From NCBI RefSeq assembly GCF_900188115.1, contig NZ_FZNW01000001.1:248001-312000 (forward strand): a stretch of DNA of 64,000 bases, given 5' to 3'. Both the position numbers and the translations under genes were made by a program. This document shows positions 1-7,577 of the stretch, piece by piece. Numbering within the stretch: the first letter of the stretch is position 1; each line of letters starts with the position of its first letter. Below the pieces are notes generated by a model that did no database searches, was not told the DNA's origin, and saw nothing but the letters and a program-made list of their open reading frames with translations. The DNA comes from Haloechinothrix alba (GTDB lineage: Bacteria > Actinomycetota > Actinomycetes > Mycobacteriales > Pseudonocardiaceae).

Positions 1-504
1 GACTGCCCCGACTCGGCCGGAGAGCCCGGGTCCGAGCCGGAGGAGGCACCCGCGCCGGAGGAGGAGCCAGCACCGGCACCCGAGGAGGAGCCAGCACCGG
101 CACCGGAGGAGGAACCGGCTCCGGCACCTGAGGAGGAACCGGCTCCGGCACCGGAGGAGGAACCGGCTCCGGCACCCGAGGAGGAGCCAGCACCGGCTCC
201 GGAGGAGGAACCGGCTCCGGCACCCGAGGAGGAGCCAGCACCGGCACCCGAGGAGGAGCCAGCACCGGCTCCGGAGGAGGAACCGGCTCCGGCTCCGGAG
301 GAGGAACCGGCTCCGGCACCCGAGGAGGAGCCAGCACCGGCTCCGGAGGAGGAGCCAGCACCTGAGCCCGCACCGGAGCAGGAACCCGCGCCCGAATCGC
401 CACCCGAGTCGGCGCCCGAGTCAGGGCCGGAATCCGACGAGGACTGCAATTGCTCGTCACCGCTGCTGTCCTCCCTGGGAATCGACCTCGGTCTGCGGAT
501 CTGA
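1..504 (+). CDS. C-terminal fragment of an acidic Pro/Ala/Glu-repeat protein
   Basis: The frame is open from the first base to TGA at 502-504, so the gene starts before the window and only its last 167 residues are seen. About 100 residues are tandem octapeptides of the type EEEPAPAP, strongly acidic and probably extended. After the repeat comes a Ser/Glu/Pro stretch, then a short tail with two close cysteines (DEDCNCSS) and a hydrophobic end ([13 protein letters not shown]). Such repeats usually act as stalks or cell-wall-spanning linkers in surface proteins, but no enzymatic or anchor domain is visible here and no LPXTG motif is present. A Tat-exported protein gene follows after 19 bases, so the two probably form one transcript. 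Function unknown. Confidence 0.8.
   Translation, partial: DCPDSAGEPGSEPEEAPAPEEEPAPAPEEEPAPAPEEEPAPAPEEEPAPAPEEEPAPAPEEEPAPAPEEEPAPAPEEEPAPAPEEEPAPAPEEEPAPAPEEEPAPAPEEEPAPAPEEEPAPEPAPEQEPAPESPPESAPESGPESDEDCNCSSPLLSSLGIDLGLRI
58..360 (+). repeat. 24-bp in-frame tandem repeat, about 12.5 units
   Basis: Twelve full 24-base units plus part of a thirteenth encode EEEPAPAP. Units come in two codon spellings, one with GAG-CCA-GCA and one with GAA-CCG-GCT, interspersed along the array. This suggests repeated unequal exchange of two older unit types. Because every unit is a multiple of three, copy-number changes keep the frame. Confidence 0.9.
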
Positions 505-523
505 GCAAAGAAGGAGTGAACAA

Positions 524-1231
524 ATGCCTGAGCTGAATGACGATACGTCAGGTACCGAAGGCTTCGATGAAGGTCGGCGCAGGTTCCTGAAACGCGCCGG
601 GTTCACCGCTGCCGCTGCCGCCGCGGCAGCGGCGGGAGGTCAGTTCATCAACTCGGCCACCGCCGCGGCACAGGTACCTGGGCCGAGCGGCCCGAGCCTG
701 GACGGGATGCGTGTGGTGTGCCCGTGCTTCGGTGACCTCATCAACCTGGTCACCTCGGAGGGGACGTTCCCGTTCTCCGGGGCGGGCAATGTCGGAGTGC
801 TCGTGCAGGGCGGCCCTGACCCGAACAAGTGGGGTCTTGTCGTCGAGCAGCACGAGGTCACAGCGGAGGACACGCCGTTCGGGACGATCAGTATCAAGAT
901 GGCAGGCGACATCGAGATCAACCCGGAGAGTCTGCTTGAGTTCGACCCCGTCAACGGTGGCTTCACGCAGACGATGTTCCTGCCGATCATCGTGGAGCTG
1001 GAGCACTGCGGTGCCAACGGTGACCCCGTGACGCTGGGAACCCTTCCGGACCAGCCGGTGTGCATGAAGGGATCCCAGTCCGAGTTCCCGCCGAAGTCCG
1101 CGCCGTACCAGTCCCTCAGGGACATCGGCCTCTACGCGCTGGGTGCGGACGGCCAGCCGGTCGGCAGCAGCCCGATCGCAACCCTGCCGTCGTTCGACTG
1201 GACGGTAGGAACGGAAGCCGTCCCCTCCTGA
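524..1231 (+). CDS. Tat-exported protein of unknown function
   Basis: This 235-residue protein carries a twin-arginine signal. RRRFLKRAGF lies near residues 18-27 and is followed by an Ala-rich hydrophobic stretch, with a likely cleavage site after the ATAAA segment near residue 48. The mature part has no catalytic motif I recognise and looks beta-rich, with a few cysteines (VCPCF, EHCG, VCMKG) that could pair or bind metal. The start is supported by AAGGAG seven to eight bases upstream. It lies 19 bases after the acidic-repeat gene, suggesting a shared transcript and perhaps a joint role at the cell surface. Tat export implies folding in the cytoplasm before export, often with a cofactor. 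No function is assigned. Confidence 0.8.
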   Translation: MPELNDDTSGTEGFDEGRRRFLKRAGFTAAAAAAAAAGGQFINSATAAAQVPGPSGPSLDGMRVVCPCFGDLINLVTSEGTFPFSGAGNVGVLVQGGPDPNKWGLVVEQHEVTAEDTPFGTISIKMAGDIEINPESLLEFDPVNGGFTQTMFLPIIVELEHCGANGDPVTLGTLPDQPVCMKGSQSEFPPKSAPYQSLRDIGLYALGADGQPVGSSPIATLPSFDWTVGTEAVPS

Positions 1232-1257
1232 GGCGCGCCGTCCGTAGGGCTTCACAG

Positions 1258-1296
1258 TGGTCCGGCCCGCACTCCCCGGGAGTGCGGGCCGGACCA
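1258..1296. terminator. Bidirectional hairpin between convergent genes
   Basis: A perfect 16-bp inverted repeat (1258-1273 with 1281-1296) lies between the stops of the Tat protein gene and the ABC1 kinase gene. There is no long T-run, as is common for actinobacterial terminators. Confidence 0.75.
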
Positions 1297-1299
1297 TCG

Positions 1300-2670
1300 T
1301 CATGATCCCGTACCGCGTTCCGTGGATCGGGACGCTGTCAGGGTGCGGGATATCATCGCCCGTGCGAGGAACGGTAGCGCCTCGTCCTGGAAGTCGATAC
1401 GTGGCGCGAAGTCCCTGACCGCACCTTCCAGAACGAGTAGCGACAGGATCGGGAAGACGAACTGCGGGTCCGCGTACAGCCCGTAGCGACGCTGGATGTC
1501 GAACAGCTGGGTGGCGAATCGCACCAGGTCGAACTCGGCTGCCGAGACCCCTGTGTTGGCCGCGACCAGTGCGCTGATGTCGCGACGGAAACCTTCGGTA
1601 TCGGTATCCGGACTCGCCGTGGCTGTGGACAGTACGACGTCGGCGCAGGCGGTGCCCTTACCGACACTCATGTAGTAGAAGAACGAGCTGAACTTGTCCT
1701 GCGCGTCCTGGCTCAACCGCACGGTGAACCCGGCGTCCACGATCACCGCGGAGCCGGGTCCCAGGTACAGGTTTCCCGGATGCAGGTCGCAGTGGACGAG
1801 GCCGTCGAGGAACAGCATCTGGTATACCGCGTGCAGGGTGTGCATAACGGCCTGCGTGCGCTCGGCCTCCGGCATGTCCGAGGGACTCAGGCGCCGGAGA
1901 TCGTCGATGAACTCCATCACGAGCACTTCGTCGCCGCACAGCTCGTCTCGCACCCGGGGAATCCGCACGCTGTCGTGCTCGGCGAGGTTGGCGCGCAGCA
2001 GGGCAAGGTTGTGCCGTTCCTGCACGAAGTCGAGCTGGGCGTATACCGCGCCGGTAAGCTGGGCGACGATCTGGGCGACGGGAACCCCGCGGAACGGCGG
2101 CAGGTGCGCGAGCAGGCGTGCCGCGTGGCGCATGATCGCCATGTCGGTGCGGAGCGTGTCCTCGATCCCCGGCCTGCGCACCTTGACCGCGACGTCCGCG
2201 CCGTCCGGCAGTGTGGTCCGGTACACGCAGGCGATGCTTCCCGAGGCCACCGGCTCACCGGCCAGCGTCATCAGCTCCCGCGCGATCGGCGGGTCGAACG
2301 AGCGCGCGAGAACCGGCTCCAGCTCCTCGGCGGGTATCGGGGGTCCGCTGTCGTACAGTGTGGCCAGTGCGCGGCACCAGTGGGGCGGCAGGAGGTCGGC
2401 GCGGGTGCTGAGCATCTGCGCGACCTTGATGAATGCCGGGCCGAGCTCGGTGATCGTGCCGACCAGCCACGAACGGGAACCGGCGGTCCTGTCCCGCCGT
2501 AGCCGGGCACGGCAGGCCGGCCACAGGCCGTTCGCGGCCCGCCGCGCCAGCACGCCCACGATCTCGAGCAACCGGCGGAGGACGACGAGGGTGTCGGCTT
2601 TCGGCGGCGACGTTCCGCCCGCCGTTCCTGTGGTGCCTGCGGCTACGGCATTCTCGCCGGATTCGGCCAT
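1300..2670 (-). CDS. ABC1/UbiB/AarF family atypical protein kinase
   Basis: The 456-residue protein belongs to the ABC1 (UbiB, ADCK) family of atypical kinases. Members support quinone or isoprenoid-lipid metabolism at the membrane and usually bind ATP. Visible landmarks are LGPAFIKVAQ near residue 80 (the family KxGQ motif, here with Ala for Gly), the catalytic loop HCDLHPGN near residue 293 and the metal-binding VDAGF near residue 310, where kinases usually have DFG. A longer frame runs upstream to 2793, but the ATG at 2670 (MAESGENAV) was chosen because the upstream part is Arg/Pro-rich and unlike the family. The gene converges with the Tat protein gene across a hairpin. Confidence 0.85.
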   Translation of the reverse strand: MAESGENAVAAGTTGTAGGTSPPKADTLVVLRRLLEIVGVLARRAANGLWPACRARLRRDRTAGSRSWLVGTITELGPAFIKVAQMLSTRADLLPPHWCRALATLYDSGPPIPAEELEPVLARSFDPPIARELMTLAGEPVASGSIACVYRTTLPDGADVAVKVRRPGIEDTLRTDMAIMRHAARLLAHLPPFRGVPVAQIVAQLTGAVYAQLDFVQERHNLALLRANLAEHDSVRIPRVRDELCGDEVLVMEFIDDLRRLSPSDMPEAERTQAVMHTLHAVYQMLFLDGLVHCDLHPGNLYLGPGSAVIVDAGFTVRLSQDAQDKFSSFFYYMSVGKGTACADVVLSTATASPDTDTEGFRRDISALVAANTGVSAAEFDLVRFATQLFDIQRRYGLYADPQFVFPILSLLVLEGAVRDFAPRIDFQDEALPFLARAMISRTLTASRSTERGTGS

Positions 2671-2851
2671 ATGCTGCCTCGCATCGTCGCGGTCGGTGGC
2701 GGGACCAGCGGTCCCGTGAGCCTTGCCGCGACAGAATACGGTCAGGAGGCGGCGTACGCGCGGCGCGCGAGCCGGTGGTGGCCGGGCATTCACCGTGTCG
2801 GGCTACGGTCCCGGTTCCGGGCAGGCTCCGGGAATTCCGTGCCGGGTGCGC

Positions 2852-3361
2852 TTACTCGTCACCGTGCTGACCGGAGTCCTCGTCCGATATCCGTATGGTG
2901 CGGACGAACTGTTGGAAGTCGCCGACCACGGCGTCGAACTGGGTGGTCCGCGCGGTGAGCGTCAGCTGAAGGATGGCGCGTTTGTGCGGCTCCTCGGCGT
3001 CGGCGATGGACAGGAACACCTGGGACAGGGCGAGGTCCAGTTGGGACTCGCCGACGGTGGTGGACAGGATCAGCACCTGCGTGAGACCCGGCGCGTCCGG
3101 GGTGCCGACCTCGGTGCGGTTCTGTAGCTCGACCGACGCGGTCTGCTCGAGGTGCGCGACGGCTTCGTCAGCGATGCCGGCCAGCAGTGCGTCGTCGGTC
3201 CGTAGTTCCCCGCTGACGGTGATGTTGGCGGTGAACTCGTCCCGGGACTCCGGGTGTAGCGCGATGAACGCCACGCCGGGCGCTCCGACCTCATCTGGAG
3301 CAGCCGACTGCCACCCTTCGGGCAAGGTGAACTCGATCGGCACCGGCAATGTGGTCGCCAT
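2852..3361 (-). CDS. Conserved hypothetical protein, LpqN/DUF1795-like
   Basis: This 169-residue soluble protein begins MATTLPVPIEFTLPEGW, with TTGGAG eight bases before the ATG. The pattern of alternating strands, the segment FTANITVSGEL and the end VGDFQQFVRTIRI recall the DUF1795/LpqN group of small beta-sandwich proteins in actinobacteria. There is no signal peptide or lipobox, so it is probably cytoplasmic. A longer reading upstream is Arg/Pro-rich and was rejected. It stands alone, with a non-coding gap of about 470 bases beyond its start. The family link is tentative and the function unknown. Confidence 0.7.
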   Translation of the reverse strand: MATTLPVPIEFTLPEGWQSAAPDEVGAPGVAFIALHPESRDEFTANITVSGELRTDDALLAGIADEAVAHLEQTASVELQNRTEVGTPDAPGLTQVLILSTTVGESQLDLALSQVFLSIADAEEPHKRAILQLTLTARTTQFDAVVGDFQQFVRTIRISDEDSGQHGDE

Positions 3362-3833
3362 GATGGATACTCCAAGTCTCGTCGGTGGTGCTGGAAGAGC
3401 GCGCCTGCGGTACCCCTCCGGACGGAGCCGGCCGCGGCCCCTCCCGTGTCGGCGAACGTGCCCGGATCGATGGTGCTCTCGCCGCCCCCGGCACGGTACC
3501 GGGGCCGGGGGCGGTCCCTTCGAAGCGTTCCCGCTCGCGGCGGCGCGAGCGGTGCGGGCCGTGCCCGTTTCATGCCCCTGTGCGGGTCCGGGCGCCCGCC
3601 CTGTTTTGTTACTCTCAGTGCTGACTCGTCGCGATGGGCGCACGGAAGTTCCAATGATCCAGTGTGGTGGTGGAAACATCGACGGATTTGTTTCATTACG
3701 TGATCACTGGCGGGCTGATCCAGGGGTGCGTCACTCGGTAGTGTGTTCAGCGCTAGGCTCCCTCTAGCCTTGCCTGGGGTGCAGGGACGTCCGAATGTCG
3801 CATGACACGACCAACTCGAGGGAGTTTGTGCAG
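3362..3833. other. Non-coding divergent gap
   Basis: The 472 bases separate the DUF1795-like gene (minus strand) from the lipoprotein pair (plus strand) and should hold both promoters. The stretch from about 3600 to 3760 is less GC-rich than its surroundings. I see no credible gene, RNA or strong palindrome in it. Confidence 0.5.
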
Positions 3834-4115
3834 ATGAGATGGGGACCGCTGGTGGCGTCCGGCCTGGCCGCGTGCACGCTCGCGAGCTGTGCCGCGACGG
3901 TGGGTCAGGGTGAGCTCGAGGAGGGCGTGGCGTCGGACTTGCAGGATTCCGGCGAGCCGGTCCAGTCCGTGTCCTGCGAGGATGGCCTGGCTCGAGACGT
4001 CGGGTCCTCGACCGATTGCGCGGTGGACTACGGCGAGCACGAGCGAGCGATAACGGTGTCGGTGACCGAGGTGGACGGCGGCGAGGTGCTCTACGATCTG
4101 GTATGGAACGACTGA
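3834..4115 (+). CDS. Small lipoprotein, DUF4333-like (first of a tandem pair)
   Basis: The 93-residue product has a short hydrophobic signal ending in the lipobox LASC at about residue 19, so it should be acylated on Cys and anchored outside the membrane. The mature domain shows the spacing C..(DG)L....G....C.V typical of DUF4333-like proteins, with two Cys that probably form a disulfide. ATG at 3834 was chosen because GGGAG lies nine bases upstream and it places the signal at the N-terminus; a frame reaching 3795 would bury it. It is followed after seven bases by a clear paralogue. Role unknown. Confidence 0.75.
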   Translation: MRWGPLVASGLAACTLASCAATVGQGELEEGVASDLQDSGEPVQSVSCEDGLARDVGSSTDCAVDYGEHERAITVSVTEVDGGEVLYDLVWND

Positions 4116-4122
4116 TCGGACC

Positions 4123-4437
4123 GTGATGCACCGGCTCCGCAGGGGTGGCTGCTTGGTGCTGGGAGTGCTCGCGCTGTCCGGCTGTGCCGGTACCGCCGAG
4201 GATACCGTTACCGCCGAGCACCTGGAGGTCAGCATCGTGGAGGCATTGGATCCGGTCGAGGACGGCGCGGTCCGCGGTGTCGACTGCCAGGAGGACCTCC
4301 GGGCGAGGTTCGCCGAGATGACCCGCTGCACGGCCCGGATCGGCGACGAGCGCTACGACGTGAAGGTACTGATCACCTCCGTCGAGGACGGCGAGGCCGA
4401 GTTCGACATCGACCGGGAGCCCACCCCGAAGCCCTGA
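4123..4437 (+). CDS. Small lipoprotein, DUF4333-like (second of a tandem pair)
   Basis: The 104-residue lipoprotein has signal LVLGVLALSGC with the lipobox LSGC near residue 21. Its mature part matches the upstream neighbour in layout: VDCQEDL against VSCEDGL, a second Cys about 16 residues later, then a beta-hairpin ending in D-G-E. The two genes are therefore a tandem duplication. Translation can start at GTG 4123 or ATG 4126. It probably shares one transcript with its partner and ends at an intergenic palindromic element. No partner protein or ligand can be inferred. Confidence 0.75.
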   Translation: MMHRLRRGGCLVLGVLALSGCAGTAEDTVTAEHLEVSIVEALDPVEDGAVRGVDCQEDLRARFAEMTRCTARIGDERYDVKVLITSVEDGEAEFDIDREPTPKP

Positions 4438-4507
4438 CCCACCCCCGGGTGGGAGCCGAATGTTGCACCCGGCTCCTTCTAAGGAACCGAGGTCACCTTC
4501 GGCTCCC
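4438..4507. repeat. Intergenic palindromic repeat, family 1, copy A
   Basis: A CCCACCC/GGGTGGG hairpin is followed by GGGAGCCGAATG...CGGCTCCTTCTA, a short spacer and GGTCACCTTCGGCTCCC. The same arrangement recurs at 22611-22687 and, split by an insertion sequence, at 27520-27565 plus 29353-29383. Its position just after a stop codon is consistent with terminator function. Confidence 0.8.
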
Positions 4508-4642
4508 GCGCGGTATTCCTGATAAGGCTGTGCAGCCCGACGAGGACGGGGTGCAGCCGGCCGACCGGCGACCCGGTACGTGAGCCACTGCAACGCCCGA
4601 CCCTGAGTGTGGCATGCTGAGCCGCCACGTGGAGGTGACACG

Positions 4643-5272
4643 ATGGATCACGACATCGAGCAGGCTTGTCACGATCTGTTACTGCGATTGGCGGGGCGCC
4701 TTCCGGATGGAATGCTCTGGCGTTACCGGGACTGGCTCGGTTCGGGTGCCGTGACCGCCATCGCCCGGATCTTGCCGAAATCCCTGCTCAAGCAGGGTAT
4801 CGATGTCGACGAGACGGAGTACGAGCTGATGATGGCCTGCCTGGTGCCATACGGTGCCGACCACCATGCGGTGAGTTCGGCGCTCGGGGTGGACGGCGCT
4901 CGGCCGAGAGGGTACACCTTTTCAGGGAGTGCACCTGAAAGGATGAACAACGTCGACCCGGTGTCTGACGTGATACACGCTGCGTTGCGCGGTCGTCCGG
5001 ACGTCGGCGAGGTGCGGCAGAGCTGGCGGTACGGCGGCACAGCTGAGGAGCCCGAGATGAAGCGGGTATTGCTCGTCACGGCCTTGACGGGCTTGCCGAG
5101 GCTGGGTGCGGAGCTACAGCGCGTGTTGCGGGCACTGGGAGACGAGGAGCCCGGTGTCGAGGTGATCGCACCCGAGTCCGAGGTCGGTGAGTACCACCGT
5201 GCGGCGTTGGCGAACTCGACGCTGCTGTGCGCCGGAGCGGTGGAGGCACGGCACCGGGTCGTTGCCGCGTAG
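4643..5272 (+). CDS. Conserved hypothetical protein (paralogue of the next gene)
   Basis: The 209-residue protein starts at ATG 4643 behind a strong GGAGGTG. It has no signal peptide or membrane segment. Its plan is a helical N-terminal part (LLLRLAGRLPDGMLWRYRDW), a middle block (VSDVIHAALRGRPDVGEVRQSWR), then a Rossmann-like strand-helix (KRVLLVTALTG) and YHRAALANSTLLCAG near the end. Each block has a counterpart in the same order in the protein encoded 43 bases downstream, so the two arose by duplication. The family is unknown to me. Confidence 0.7.
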   Translation: MDHDIEQACHDLLLRLAGRLPDGMLWRYRDWLGSGAVTAIARILPKSLLKQGIDVDETEYELMMACLVPYGADHHAVSSALGVDGARPRGYTFSGSAPERMNNVDPVSDVIHAALRGRPDVGEVRQSWRYGGTAEEPEMKRVLLVTALTGLPRLGAELQRVLRALGDEEPGVEVIAPESEVGEYHRAALANSTLLCAGAVEARHRVVAA

Positions 5273-5315
5273 CGAATGCTCGCTCCACCAGCGGGCTGGA
5301 GGGAGAAGCTGCACA

Positions 5316-6515
5316 GTGGAGGTCCGTGAGGGGCAACGTCGGGGCAGCACGGACATGGCGTTGCGACTGCACAACATGCTGCACTCGTTCGCGGGGCGGC
5401 TCGACGACAGCGCGCTGCGTCGCGCGCGTGAGCTGGTGGCCCGCTTCCGGCACGACGAGGCCGCGGAGCTCGTGGCCGGTGTACTGATCGCCGGTGAGCT
5501 GCCGGTGCGCGGGGCCGAACGGGACGAGCTGGCGGCCGTGCTGGAGCTGTGCGGTTCCGACAGCACGCTCGCTGATCTGGTCACCGTGGCGGATACCGCG
5601 GTCGAGGCCGCTCCTGTACACCACTTCACCGGTGACCAGCATCCCGGTCAGGGCATCGCCTACGCGCTGGACGGCGTATTGCGGGCGCTTCCCGACATCC
5701 GCGCGGTGCATGCCGTGTGGCGGACCACCCGGGCGGGTGCCGCGGCAGGCCCACTGCCGCAGCGGGTGGTGCTCGTCGAGGTCGGCCGGCACGGCAGCGC
5801 GCCTGCCACCGCTTACCGGGTGGATGATCAGCTGAGGCGGGCGGGTATCCGTGCGGTCGTCGAGGTCGGAGGGGTGGCCGCGGGGTGGACCACCTATCAT
5901 CGTCAGGCCCTGGATGCTGCCGTGCCCGTGTGGCACGCCGCGCAGGCGGCGACGGGGGAGCCGTCTCAGCAGCATGCGATGCCACCACCGGAACCCGCGC
6001 ACACACCCGTGACGGAATCACCAGCCGAGACATCGCCGGTGGACGAGTCTCCGGTCGAACCGCGTGAGCGTCCGCGGAAGCTCGCGGCGCGCCATGCCGC
6101 TGTCGAGCCACGGCAGGAGCGGGACCCCGCGGAGGAGGACAGCGGTATCCCCCCGAACAACCTGCTGATGTTCGACTCTGAACGCACGCAGCGTAGGGAA
6201 GCGGTGTCGGCTCGACCCACCGAACGGGTGGTGCCCCCGGAACCATCCGAACCGGTCGGGTACGGCGACGAGGAGGCCCCCGCCGAACGCACCAACGAGT
6301 TGAGTTCGGCCGATGTGCGGCAGTTGCGGGCGGCGTTGGCCGGCGAGGAGGTGGCGACGCCGGACGGCTGGCCGACGGGTATCGACCCCGATGCCGTCGA
6401 CGATCCGAGGCTCAACGAGCGTGACAGGGGCCTGCTGCGGCAGCTGCACGCGGAGCTGGCCAAACGTGAAGGCCCTGCGCCCACCGACCCCGGTGGAAAC
6501 CAGACAGCCGGCTAG
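5316..6515 (+). CDS. Conserved hypothetical protein with acidic Pro-rich tail
   Basis: This protein of about 399 residues has an N-terminal half that parallels the upstream gene: FAGRLDDSALRRAREL, then IAYALDGVLRALPDIRAVHAVWR, RVVLVEVGRHG and YHRQALDAAVPVW. The C-terminal half adds a low-complexity Glu/Pro/Ser stretch (about residues 225-290), a LLMFDSE segment and a charged helix ending RNLxELAKRE-like. GTG 5316 is preferred because GGAGGGAG lies ten bases upstream; ATG 5355 (MALRLHNML) is the alternative and has no good ribosome site. Probably cytoplasmic and cotranscribed with its paralogue. Function unknown. Confidence 0.7.
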   Translation: MEVREGQRRGSTDMALRLHNMLHSFAGRLDDSALRRARELVARFRHDEAAELVAGVLIAGELPVRGAERDELAAVLELCGSDSTLADLVTVADTAVEAAPVHHFTGDQHPGQGIAYALDGVLRALPDIRAVHAVWRTTRAGAAAGPLPQRVVLVEVGRHGSAPATAYRVDDQLRRAGIRAVVEVGGVAAGWTTYHRQALDAAVPVWHAAQAATGEPSQQHAMPPPEPAHTPVTESPAETSPVDESPVEPRERPRKLAARHAAVEPRQERDPAEEDSGIPPNNLLMFDSERTQRREAVSARPTERVVPPEPSEPVGYGDEEAPAERTNELSSADVRQLRAALAGEEVATPDGWPTGIDPDAVDDPRLNERDRGLLRQLHAELAKREGPAPTDPGGNQTAG

Positions 6516-6571
6516 CACGGGTGGTCACCGGTAGCCCACCATTGGCACGACCGCCGCATGCAGACGCCACA

Positions 6572-7348
6572 TCAAGTCGACTTATCGACTTGTGAGGGTG
6601 ACGTGGTATCCGGCTGTTGCCGGACGAGCAGTCCGTGGACGTCCTCCAGGCGCTGTTCCAGTGCGGCGACCTTCTCCTCAAGCTGCGCCGAGGACTCGCG
6701 GTGCGCACTGCCCTGCTCCTCGAGCGCCGAGCGGGTGTGACCGAGGAACCACGACGCCACCGTTGCGGTAACGACACCGAGCAGGGAGATCCCGACCAGC
6801 ATGAGCCCGGCCGCTACGACGCGGCCCATTCCAGTCACAGGCACGACGTCGCCGTAGCCCACCGTGGTGACGGTGACCAGGCTCCACCACAGGGCGTCGC
6901 CGAGATTCTCGACCGTGCTGCCGGGCTCGCCGCGCTCCGCGTCCAGGAGCGCGAGGGCTCCGATGAACACGAGCAACGACGTCGCCAGTGCGATCGCCTG
7001 CGTCGTACGCAGCAGCGACAGCCGGCCGCTGCGGGTGATCAGTACCTGGGCGGCCGTGAACGCCCGCAGCACGCGAAGCATGCGCAAGGCGGGCACCAGC
7101 ACCACGAGCACGTCGACGGGGTGCTTGGCCAGGTACACCAGGCGGTTGTCGGACAGGCCGGTGCGGATGATCAGGTCGAGCGCGAAGGCGGCCCAGATGG
7201 CCCAGTTGGCGACCTCGAACGTGGTGCGCAGTGTCTCCGGGAGGTCCGGCCAGATCACCGGGACGCCGTAGACGACGATGAAGGCAAGGGCCAGGGCGAG
7301 CAGGATCGAGGTCGTGCGGGATTCGTATCTGGTGAGCCGATCCGACAT
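6572..7348 (-). CDS. Voltage-gated-type potassium channel subunit
   Basis: The 258-residue membrane protein has the six-helix plan of the Ion_trans/Kv family. Four N-terminal helices include an S4-like segment (LRMLRVLRAF), a pore loop with the intact K+ selectivity filter TVGYGD lies near residue 162, and a final helix follows. A C-terminal coiled coil (EEKVAALEQRLEDVHGLL) probably drives tetramer assembly. ATG 7348 follows GGAGGAAG. The S4 has fewer arginines than classical voltage sensors, so gating may be weak. The stop codon lies inside a perfect hairpin shared with the end of the convergent gene. Expected role: K+ flux and membrane-potential control. Confidence 0.88.
   Translation of the reverse strand: MSDRLTRYESRTTSILLALALAFIVVYGVPVIWPDLPETLRTTFEVANWAIWAAFALDLIIRTGLSDNRLVYLAKHPVDVLVVLVPALRMLRVLRAFTAAQVLITRSGRLSLLRTTQAIALATSLLVFIGALALLDAERGEPGSTVENLGDALWWSLVTVTTVGYGDVVPVTGMGRVVAAGLMLVGISLLGVVTATVASWFLGHTRSALEEQGSAHRESSAQLEEKVAALEQRLEDVHGLLVRQQPDTTSPSQVDKST
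6573..6592. terminator. Hairpin at the end of the channel gene
   Basis: CAAGTCGA and TCGACTTG form a perfect 8-bp stem with a 4-base loop (6581-6584). It overlaps the last codons of the channel gene and lies between two convergent genes. Confidence 0.6.
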
Positions 7349-7577
7349 GGGCGCGCTTCCTCCTCGTGCCGTGCGCTGGCGCGCCCAACGTATCGAACTG
7401 CCGCCCTCGTCCCCCGGCACGGCCGCGTGGGGGATGCCGGGGGACGAGGGCGCGACCGGGGCGAGGCGGCAGGCGGGATGCGTGCCCGCACGCACCCGGC
7501 GGTCAGAGGCAAGCGACCCGCCCGGCGCCTGCCGTGCCGTCGCTGGTGGCTGCCCCGCGCCGGTCCTCGCCCGGTGC

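Noticed and set aside
548-1303. Long minus-strand open frame opposite the Tat protein gene
   Set aside because: Arg-rich shadow of a GC-rich gene, no ribosome site; the plus strand has a clear Tat signal and codon bias.
1694-2719. 341-codon plus-strand frame opposite the ABC1 kinase
   Set aside because: Antisense shadow; Arg/Ser-rich with no domain, while the minus frame shows kinase motifs.
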